Origin: Candidatus Omnitrophota bacterium
GTDB lineage: Bacteria > Verrucomicrobiota > Verrucomicrobiia > Limisphaerales > UBA1319
DNA length: 9,348 bases
Assembly: GCA_023473405.1 (NCBI GenBank)
Contig: JAMCZD010000487.1
Span: 294-9,641 of the forward strand
Direction of reading: 5' to 3'
In this document: positions 1 through 5,025 of the stretch, piece after piece
How positions within the stretch are numbered: the first letter of the stretch is position 1
Layout of the letters: each line of letters starts with the position of its first letter
Notes under the pieces: model-generated
Told to the model about the DNA's origin: nothing
Seen by the model: the letters and a program-made list of their open reading frames with translations, nothing else
Databases searched by the model: none
Made by a program: the position numbers and the translations under genes

Positions 1-338
1 GCGACGAGGTCAGCCTGAATGAGCTATATCTTGAAGGAACCTGGCCGGAAGACGTGCGGTGGCTGGGCCCGGGTTTCCAGTATGGCACCGTGCTGGCCGT
101 CACCAAACCTCCCGCTCCCATTCGAGTGGGCGAGTATCGCGTGATCGGCGTGCTCGGGCCAGGCAACCTGCGCGCCGGACCCTTTAACAGCCCTGCCGAT
201 GTTCTCGAATGCACTCTCGCTGGTTTGAAATCCATCGCCTCTAATTCTCCGGGTAAAGCACTCACCTGGACCGTAGACGAATTGGCGGATGGCCGGCTGT
301 TTTTAATTCGTTTCCAACCGCCAAAGCCAACAATATGA
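1..338 (+). CDS. C-terminal part of an unrecognised protein (5' end outside window)
   Basis: The frame is open from base 3 to a TGA at 336-338 and gives about 111 residues. It stays open upstream of the first GTG at 54, so the start probably lies outside the window. The residues are balanced and look globular (for example GPGFQYGTVLAV and EYRVIGVLGPG), with a hydrophobic beta-like pattern and no low complexity. I do not recognise a family. It is the only gene at this end on the + strand, facing the leftward CRISPR remnant. No obvious Rho-independent terminator follows directly; the strong hairpin at 478-538 lies 140 nt downstream and lacks a T-run. It could be a chance open frame, since only the tail is visible. 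Confidence 0.45.
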   Translation, partial: DEVSLNELYLEGTWPEDVRWLGPGFQYGTVLAVTKPPAPIRVGEYRVIGVLGPGNLRAGPFNSPADVLECTLAGLKSIASNSPGKALTWTVDELADGRLFLIRFQPPKPTI

Positions 339-636
339 CCACGGATTTCCCGGATGGCGCGGATATGGCAAAGGCATTCCTTCCGGTGCAGTCGGTAAAA
401 TCCGCGGCTAGGTAAACGGGTTGAGTTAATAGTCCACGGTTCCACGGTACGGTCCCGGCAAATGAGGCCTCTTTAACCTAAGGAAATCAAGAAGACAGGA
501 AAGACGCCTTCCCTTTCCTTCCTTCCTGCTTTCCTTAGCGATGCATGAGGCTGAATCGGGGACCCGCCGCGGTGTAATTCATGATATCCATTGGTTAATC
601 AGGCCATGCCTTAGGATTTTTCGTTGGCCATTACCC
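339..636. other. noncoding stretch between the + strand gene tail and the CRISPR repeat
   Basis: I see no convincing gene on either strand. The only clear structure is the inverted repeat at 478-538, listed separately. If the CRISPR array once continued past 637, its repeats and spacers would have lain here. I found no second full repeat copy in this stretch. Confidence 0.5.
478..538. repeat. 26-bp imperfect inverted repeat, purine arm then pyrimidine arm
   Basis: The left arm (478-503) and right arm (513-538) are reverse complements at 22 of 26 positions and are separated by a 9-nt loop (504-512). The outer nine pairs are perfect, beginning CTAAGGAAA on the left. The left arm is almost all purine and the right arm almost all pyrimidine. 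A transcript from either strand would fold into a long hairpin. No T-run follows, so a standard intrinsic terminator is not supported. It may be a dispersed intergenic repeat or a bidirectional transcription barrier between the converging units. Confidence 0.7.
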
Positions 637-672
637 GCTTCAATGGGGCCGCGCTCACGGGAGCGCGGAGAT
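637..672 (-). CRISPR. solitary 36-nt CRISPR repeat (collapsed or degenerate array)
   Basis: Read on the minus strand, this 36-nt segment starts ATCTCC and ends CCCCATTGAAGC, the ATTGAA(A/G)C-type 3' end found in many CRISPR repeats. It has a perfect 8-bp stem (649-656 CCGCGCTC with 661-668 GAGCGCGG) and a 4-nt loop. It lies about 200 nt past the stop codon of cas2 in the same orientation as the cas genes, where a leader-proximal repeat belongs. The 36-nt length and strong central palindrome resemble repeats I associate with type I-G/I-U and I-C loci. No second good copy occurs in the window, so it is a solo repeat rather than an array. Confidence 0.72.
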
Positions 673-871
673 GGCGGCGTAAGCCTAGCCTTGTGGGCGA
701 GGCTGGGCGAGAGCGGATTGCGAGCGCCTGGCGCAGACCGGGTACACTTTTATGCTGTCGGACGGAGGTTGGGTTATAACCGCTTCATATGGAGGATATT
801 CGGGCATGCGAGCGGTTACCGGGATTTCCCCGTCACCCTGCCGCTCGCGGATTCGAATGTCAAAGAACGAT
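673..871 (-). promoter_or_regulatory. putative CRISPR leader between cas2 and the solitary repeat
   Basis: This stretch of about 200 nt lies between the cas2 stop codon and the repeat and has no convincing gene. By position it corresponds to a CRISPR leader, which promotes array transcription and spacer insertion next to the first repeat. Just after the cas2 stop it carries GTTCTTTGACATT on the minus strand, whose TTTGACA is -35-like. I see no well-spaced -10 match, so a promoter is not proven. The leader call rests mainly on position. Confidence 0.4.
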
Positions 872-1162
872 TTAAAACACATAACACGGCGCATCCAGTT
901 TTGAGTAGGGCAATCCGAGAGCGGTGATCACGCGTTCGCCGCGGCCCTCGGCCGGACCGAGCGACACGAAGATGACCTGGTCTTCGTCGTGTTTGATCGT
1001 CTCGGTCAAGGCCCGTTCGAGTTCCACTTTTTCCGCCGGGTTTAGGTTGCACTCGAACACCGAGTATTGCAGGTGGTCGCCGTGGTTCTTGCAGGTCTTG
1101 AACACGCGACGGAGCCGTTTGTCGTCGGTGATGTCGTAACAAACGAGGTAGGTGGTGCGCAT
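872..1162 (-). CDS. cas2: CRISPR-associated protein Cas2
   Basis: The 96-residue product starts MRTTYLVCYDITDDKRLRRV, the Cas2 N-terminal strand with the conserved Asp after Y (YDI, residue 9), and continues with HLQYSVFECNL and a DQVIFVSLGP strand. Length and motifs match an intact Cas2 of the kind found in I-G/I-U and I-C loci. Cas2 is a ferredoxin-like dimer that bridges two Cas1 dimers during spacer integration; some members have nuclease activity. I chose the ATG at 1162 because family members begin this way. An in-frame TTG at 1174 has an AGGA about 9 nt upstream and is a real alternative, giving 100 residues. The Myb-like gene ends 46 nt upstream on the same strand, so the two are probably cotranscribed. 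The solitary repeat lies downstream. No frameshift or lost motif is visible. Confidence 0.93.
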   Translation of the reverse strand: MRTTYLVCYDITDDKRLRRVFKTCKNHGDHLQYSVFECNLNPAEKVELERALTETIKHDEDQVIFVSLGPAEGRGERVITALGLPYSKLDAPCYVF

Positions 1163-1208
1163 GGCGTTTAGCAATCAGGTATTTCCTGGTGTTCGTATCG
1201 AAATCACC

Positions 1209-2321
1209 TCAAGCGGAAGGGGAGCCAGTCCATGACGGGATGGCTTTCTTGAATCGGCGCAACTGCACTGCCGCCACCGTTCGGTTCAATCGCGCTGCAA
1301 TCTCTGCATCCGGCCTCGTCCCCAACAGGGCCTCTTCCTCCGGTTGCCAATCCGGCGCCGCCTGCCGCACGCTGAGGATACGCCGCTTGGTTCTCGCGTG
1401 GCGGACACTGGTCAAAGAATGACCTGTCCGGTGCGCGACCTCGGCATCGGGCAAAACGCCCAGCAGCGCCAGTTCGCCGGGTTTCCAGATTTCGTAATTG
1501 GAATTGCGGAAAGGAATGCCCAGTTCGAGGCGTTTGTAACGCACGTTGCTGAGAGTCCGATTGACCAATGGCGCGACCTCCCGGTCCGGACGGGTGCCAA
1601 GCAGCGCGATTTCCTCCTTCGTCCAATGGCGGTGATTTGGGTTGTTGCTGGGCAAACCGAGCAAGTGCCGCCGCCTGCGCACACGCGCCACCGAATAGCC
1701 TAGTTTGCGGGCCACTTCGTCGTCGGTGAATTCGCCCAGCAAGGCGTCTTCCTTCGCCGTCCAGGTGCAATAGCGCGCGCCAGGTTTGGCATTCACCGAC
1801 TTCGCGGGCGGGCCGCCGCGGCCTCCTGATGCGGTCACTTTGACGATTTTGAATGCCGCATCCGGCTTTGGCCGGTCCAGCGCAACGCGCCGGATTTCGA
1901 CCGCAACCAACGTGCGGCCAAATTTGCGGGCCAACTCCGCGTCCGGCCTCGATCCGAGCAAGGCCTCTTCGGACGCAGTCCACGGGCGCGGTTTGGCCTT
2001 TGGCGGGATGCCCAGTTTCTTGCGGCGCCAGGCCACGTTCGTCACGCTGCGTCCCAGCAACAAGGCCAATTCACGGTCCGTGCGCGTGCCGAGAATCCGG
2101 TCGTCTTCCGGGCGCCAAACCTTTTTCAACCGGATGCGCTTCATCTGGCGACGACATCGCACCGCCCCTACCGGACGGCCCAACTTCCGCGCCAACACAC
2201 GGTCCGGCTTGGTGCCGAGCAGCGCATCCTCCTCCTTCGTCCAGGGAAACTGGCGCGCGGAACGAAGGCTGGTCGCTTTGCCAAATTTTCGCCGCGGACC
2301 GGATGGAGGCTGAGTTCTCAT
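1209..2321 (-). CDS. tandem Myb/SANT-like (homeodomain-like) DNA-binding protein, seven repeats
   Basis: The 370-residue product is almost entirely seven copies of a module of about 45 residues: W-T-x-x-E-(E/D)-x-A-L-L-G-T-x-x-D-x-E-x-A-x-x-x-x-R-(T/S), then a helix with the pattern V-x-x-(R/K)-R and often LGIP. The repeat tryptophans are residues 27, 69, 114, 187, 233, 279 and 325. Spacing is 42-46 except for one 73-residue gap holding a Gly/Ala/Lys-rich linker (about 150-183). The module resembles Myb/SANT three-helix DNA-binding repeats, so the protein probably binds DNA over a long site. Within each last helix two positions vary strongly (RC, AW, EI, RR, RY, RH, QL) while the scaffold is conserved. 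I chose the ATG at 2321; the frame extends to a TTG at 2369, but that stretch encodes a heptamer-repeat-like sequence. It lies between the Cas4-Cas1 gene and cas2, which is not a usual cas position. Target and role are unknown. Confidence 0.85.
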   Translation of the reverse strand: MRTQPPSGPRRKFGKATSLRSARQFPWTKEEDALLGTKPDRVLARKLGRPVGAVRCRRQMKRIRLKKVWRPEDDRILGTRTDRELALLLGRSVTNVAWRRKKLGIPPKAKPRPWTASEEALLGSRPDAELARKFGRTLVAVEIRRVALDRPKPDAAFKIVKVTASGGRGGPPAKSVNAKPGARYCTWTAKEDALLGEFTDDEVARKLGYSVARVRRRRHLLGLPSNNPNHRHWTKEEIALLGTRPDREVAPLVNRTLSNVRYKRLELGIPFRNSNYEIWKPGELALLGVLPDAEVAHRTGHSLTSVRHARTKRRILSVRQAAPDWQPEEEALLGTRPDAEIAARLNRTVAAVQLRRFKKAIPSWTGSPSA

Positions 2322-2355
2322 GGGATAGGTGATAGGCGAGTTGTTATTGGTTATT
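2322..2355 (-). repeat. short degenerate 7-bp repeat tract upstream of the Myb-like gene
   Basis: On the minus strand this tract reads in near-heptads just before the ATG: AATAACC, AATAACA, ACTCGCC, TATCACC, TATCCC. It resembles, in degenerate form, the TCACCCA/TTAGCCA units that flank the four-helix-bundle gene, and it has the same orientation as the array upstream of that gene. No Shine-Dalgarno sequence is visible between it and the ATG. It is short, so the relationship is suggestive only. Confidence 0.4.
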
Positions 2356-2440
2356 CGTCGCAGGTACAACCGGCACGAACATGCCCAGGCCGAAGTGGGC
2401 GGAGCAACAGTTTGGTAGTCGAAGCTTCATTGCCATTGGT

Positions 2441-2560
2441 TCACCGCGCAACCCCCGCAAACAAGCCGAGACCACAGTGCCGGCCTGCGCCAATCACCAG
2501 CGGGCCTCGTATCTCCACGCCTTCGTCGAAGTGCAGCTTCAGGTGAACAAAGATGTTGAT
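2441..2560 (-). pseudogene. 3' remnant of a Csb2 (Cas5/Cas6-like RAMP) gene
   Basis: The last 39 residues of an open frame ending at TGA 2441-2443 read HLKLHFDEGVEIRGPLVIG followed by AGRHCGLGLF. This is the final beta-strand plus glycine-rich loop typical of Cas6-type RAMP C-termini. It matches my recollection of the C-terminus of Csb2 (GSU0054 family), the fused Cas5/Cas6 subunit of type I-G/I-U effectors. The frame continues upstream to an ATG at 2707 (TTG at 2734), but those roughly 50 residues are Pro/Ala/Arg-rich and do not look like the rest of Csb2, which is several hundred residues long. I read this as a truncated stump joined to unrelated sequence. It lies between the Cas4-Cas1 and Myb-like genes on the same strand. 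A database profile search is needed for certainty. Confidence 0.6.
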
Positions 2561-2939
2561 AGGGATCGCGCAGCAGGCGGTGGTTGAGGGTGGTTGGTCG
2601 GGGGTTGAGCGAGGGGCGGCGATTGCCGGTTCCACCTCAGCAAGCCGACGCTTGCGGGCGAATGGCGCGTGGCCGGTTGACGGCTCAGAGAATTGTCTGA
2701 AGGTCATCTGATTATGGCTCTTTATTTGCCACAAGGGACAGGCTAAATAATGGGTAAGTTGAGCGCTTTTTCAAGACAAAACAATCCGGCGAACGTATTG
2801 AGGCGATGCGACAGCGGCCAGATCGCCGTCAAGGATCACCAGTTAGCCTCGAACAGTGAGAAAGCGTGGCGTGTCCATCGGGTGTATATCAATTGAAATC
2901 ACGGCGACTGGCTATTTTTTGCCTAATTAGCTGACAGGA
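2561..2939. other. gene-poor gap left of the Cas4-Cas1 gene, probably eroded cas sequence
   Basis: Nothing convincingly coding is seen. On the minus strand there is a weak sigma-70-like pair, TTGAAA (2774-2769) and ATTATT (2751-2746) with a 17-nt spacer, which could serve the reading frame holding the Csb2 stump; I give it low weight. No terminator with a T-run follows the Cas4-Cas1 stop at 2940. Because an effector-gene stump borders this gap, it may be worn-out cas DNA. Confidence 0.35.
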
Positions 2940-4250
2940 TCAGCGGGTCAGCAAGGGCACATACTCGGGGATTTCGCCGGTCAATGTTTTCGCCAGGAGC
3001 CGGGCCTGGAGCTCGAGCGCACGCCGGTAACTGACTTTGTAGTCGAATATCGGATGCGTTAGCAGTGAACTCATCCGCTGTTCATAGATTTGGAAAAACC
3101 GTTTCCGACCTCCCGCGGTTAAATTGACGGCCTGGCCGGCGCGGACGAAGTCCGCTGGCGTGATGGCCCGGTTATTGATGCAGTTTAGGACGGTGGACTC
3201 CGCCACGAGCGGGCGGAATTCCTCCATCAAATCCAGTGCCATCGCGGGCCTACCGAAGCGCGGTTGGTGATAGAATCCGACATACGGGTCGAATCCCACC
3301 GCCAGGACCGCCAGGACGCAGTCCTTCGCCAGCATACTGTAAGAAAGCGACAGCAACGCATTCACCGGGTCGGTCGGTGGACGGCGGTTCCGATGGGTGA
3401 AATTGAAATTGAAGGTTGTTTGTCCCGCCTTCGTCTCACCCCCATCTTTTGCTTCTTCTGTTAGTTCATCCGCCACCTTGATCATGCCGCTGAACTGTTC
3501 GAAATACGCGCTGGCCGCCCTGCCTTCGATGCCGAGCAATTCCTCGAGCGATCTCGCGCGCAGGGCGGCATCGGCGGACTGCTTCAGTTTCAGCAGCGTG
3601 GCGGGAGGCGGTTCGAGATGATCCGATCCCATCTGGACTGAGCGAGAGTGAATCACCTCGCTTTCGGTTTCTGATTTTCGGCTTTCGATTGTGGCTGCGT
3701 CCTCCTTTTCGGCATTCCGTTTTTCGCCATCAACGGCTTCACCGGCTTCTTCTTTTGGTTCTTCCTTGTCCGACTTCTGGCCTTTAATCGCTGATTTCTG
3801 GTCCGCCGCCGGGGGCAATTCTCCCGATCCGCTGTCCACCCGCCGATGCAGACTGCTGCCGCGCAGGGTGTCCGCGTTCTCCACAAACACGCCCTCGACG
3901 AATTCGTAATAGAACAGGCGCGGGCAATAGACGAACTCGTTTAGCATCCGCGCCGGGATTGTCTCCTGCGGCGCGGAAATCCCTGCCCGCGGGTTCGCTG
4001 GGTCTCCGTGCCCAGAGTCGATCCGGGCGACGGGAGCGACGCCTTCATCGACCGGCGAGGACGCTGGGGCCACACTGGGCACCGGCGACTCGCGCCGAAG
4101 AATATCCAGCGCCATCTGGCGGATGACTGCCCCGCGATCGGTTTGATCCGTCAGCCCGTTGGCAACCCCCGACCGTGTTGGGGGAAAGCCGGGCGAAACC
4201 GGAGATGGTTCCATTCGGTTTCCCAGTGAATCCGATTCCGCATCTTTCAT
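2940..4250 (-). CDS. cas4-cas1: chimeric Cas4-Cas1 fusion with internal in-frame deletion
   Basis: The product is 436 residues. Residues 1-97 are a Pro-rich extension I do not recognise. Residues 98-147 are a Cas4 N-terminus (IPARMLNEFVYCPRLFYYE, first Fe-S cysteine C109, then the DTLRGSSLHRRVD motif). Residues 148-199 are a highly charged Lys/Glu-rich insert. Residues 200-212 (IHSRSVQMGSDHL) are the next Cas4 strand. At about 213 the protein jumps into Cas1: LLGIEG with E242, FDPYVGFYHQPRFGRPAMAL with H328, then D340 in LDLMEEFRP, ending PEYVPLLTR. Missing are the Cas4 Asp and Glu-x-Lys nuclease motifs, its C-terminal cysteines and the Cas1 N-terminal beta domain. Fusions of this family are usually about 550 residues or more. 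The ATG at 4250 has AAGGA 6 nt upstream. Spacer integration by normal means seems unlikely without the Cas1 N-domain, yet the Cas1 active-site residues remain. Misassembly is an alternative. Confidence 0.85.
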   Translation of the reverse strand: MKDAESDSLGNRMEPSPVSPGFPPTRSGVANGLTDQTDRGAVIRQMALDILRRESPVPSVAPASSPVDEGVAPVARIDSGHGDPANPRAGISAPQETIPARMLNEFVYCPRLFYYEFVEGVFVENADTLRGSSLHRRVDSGSGELPPAADQKSAIKGQKSDKEEPKEEAGEAVDGEKRNAEKEDAATIESRKSETESEVIHSRSVQMGSDHLEPPPATLLKLKQSADAALRARSLEELLGIEGRAASAYFEQFSGMIKVADELTEEAKDGGETKAGQTTFNFNFTHRNRRPPTDPVNALLSLSYSMLAKDCVLAVLAVGFDPYVGFYHQPRFGRPAMALDLMEEFRPLVAESTVLNCINNRAITPADFVRAGQAVNLTAGGRKRFFQIYEQRMSSLLTHPIFDYKVSYRRALELQARLLAKTLTGEIPEYVPLLTR

Positions 4251-4256
4251 ATTTGA

Positions 4257-4263
4257 TCCTTCC
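4257..4263 (-). promoter_or_regulatory. ribosome binding site of the Cas4-Cas1 gene
   Basis: On the minus strand GGAAGGA ends 6 nt before the ATG at 4250. It supports that start, and so the translation of the unusual 97-residue N-terminal extension, over internal Met codons such as residue 13. Confidence 0.65.
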
Positions 4264-4265
4264 CA

Positions 4266-4335
4266 TCAGCTATTAGCCATTAGCCATTAGCCATTAGCCA
4301 TCAGCCATTAGCTATCAGCCATCAGCCATTAGCTA
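4266..4335. repeat. array of ten 7-bp units (TYAGCCA) at the 3' side of the four-helix-bundle gene
   Basis: Ten uninterrupted heptamers are seen: TTAGCCA five-fold in spirit (four exact in a row at 4273-4300), TCAGCCA, TTAGCTA and TCAGCTA variants. The last unit abuts the stop codon of the four-helix-bundle gene at 4336-4338. The array is the reverse complement in type of the array at 4871-5017, so the gene sits between inverted arrays. It also lies just upstream of the Cas4-Cas1 ribosome binding site. Confidence 0.9.
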
Positions 4336-4860
4336 TCACTCTCCCCTCGCCGCCCGCGCCTCCGCCGTATTGTAGAGCGGATGGTCCGGCTTCAACCCGC
4401 GCAGGAAGCGTTGTCGAAATTCCTCCGCCGCATCCCTCGCTTCGTGATCACGGCGCATTTGCGGGGTGCTCGTGCGCTTCCCCTGAACCGCTCCGGCCTC
4501 CACCGAAGCCATCCAGCCACTCAACTGCCGGGCACACGACTCCGCGCTGGCCAGGACACCGCGCAAGGCCTTGCGCGCCGGCGCCAACTTGGTTCGCGCT
4601 TCAACCACCAGGCACATCGACCGCACTTCGCTTGCCGACCCGCGTGCCGTGCCGAGGAATTGCTCCAACTCGTTAGTCGTCCGCCGATCAAATCCCTCGG
4701 CGATGTTGTTCGATACGGACAGGGCGGCGCGGTCGAGTTTGTTGCGGAAGCCGGAGGAGAATTGCTGTCCGTGTTGGTCGAACATGTCGAGGACCAGGTT
4801 ATAGAGGTGGGCGGCCTCCTGCCAGGCGGGGGTTTGTTCAAAGTGGTCGTATTTGGCCAT
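4336..4860 (-). CDS. four-helix-bundle protein, S23 / 23S rRNA intervening-sequence protein family
   Basis: The 174-residue product is mostly helical. It carries the family signature around residues 45-60 (AALSVSNNIAEGFDRR) and 68-81 (FLGTARGSASEVRS), followed by a third and fourth helix (82-121). This family was first noticed inside intervening sequences of 23S rRNA genes and is related in fold to the Avd protein of diversity-generating retroelements. Members are small, basic, oligomeric and of mostly unknown function. Members are usually about 120 residues; this one adds a charged tail (about 122-174) with FRQRFLRGLKPDHPLYN. The ATG at 4860 has no visible Shine-Dalgarno sequence. The gene is bracketed by inverted heptamer arrays, one touching its stop codon and one starting 10 nt before its ATG, which suggests it arrived as a unit. 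No rRNA sequence surrounds it. It lies between GH2 and cas genes on the same strand. Confidence 0.88.
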   Translation of the reverse strand: MAKYDHFEQTPAWQEAAHLYNLVLDMFDQHGQQFSSGFRNKLDRAALSVSNNIAEGFDRRTTNELEQFLGTARGSASEVRSMCLVVEARTKLAPARKALRGVLASAESCARQLSGWMASVEAGAVQGKRTSTPQMRRDHEARDAAEEFRQRFLRGLKPDHPLYNTAEARAARGE

Positions 4861-4870
4861 GGGTGGAGAA

Positions 4871-5021
4871 TAGCTGATGGCTAAGGGCTGATGGGTGATG
4901 GCTAATGGCTGATGGGTGATGGCTAATGGCTGATAGCTAATGGCTGATGGGTGATGGCTGATGGCTAATGGCTGATGGCTGATAGCTAATGGCTGATGGG
5001 TGATGGCTAATAGCTAATAGG
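4871..5021. repeat. array of twenty-one 7-bp units (TGGCTRA) upstream of the four-helix-bundle gene
   Basis: Twenty-one heptamers run without a phase break from 4871 to 5017, with a partial unit to 5021. Units are TGGCTGA, TGGCTAA, TGGGTGA, TAGCTAA, TAGCTGA and one GGGCTGA. The array fills almost the whole gap between the GH2 stop codon and the four-helix-bundle start. It is inverted relative to the ten-unit array at 4266-4335. The period is 7 bp with no spacers, so this is not CRISPR. Confidence 0.92.
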
Positions 5022-5025
5022 CGTT

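Noticed and set aside
548..575. Possible second, degenerate CRISPR repeat (GGCTGAATCGGGGACCCGC)
   Set aside because: It matches the repeat only with several gaps, lacks the 8-bp palindrome, and its distance to the good repeat does not fit a normal spacer.
541..927. Open frame of 128 codons on the + strand
   Set aside because: It runs across the CRISPR repeat, the leader and antisense to the end of cas2, with an Arg/Gly-rich composition and no family features.
1204..1983. 259-codon minus-strand open frame and several + strand frames over the Myb-like gene
   Set aside because: These are shadows of the repeat-rich Myb-like gene; only the frame ending at 1209 shows the regular W/E/LLG module.
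2322..2369. TTG start at 2369 for the Myb-like protein
   Set aside because: The added 16 residues encode the heptamer-like tract (ITNNNSPITYP) and an ATG at 2321 gives a more natural start, though neither has a clear ribosome binding site.
4871..5017. Heptamer array as a CRISPR array
   Set aside because: The repeat unit is 7 bp with no spacers; it is a simple tandem repeat.
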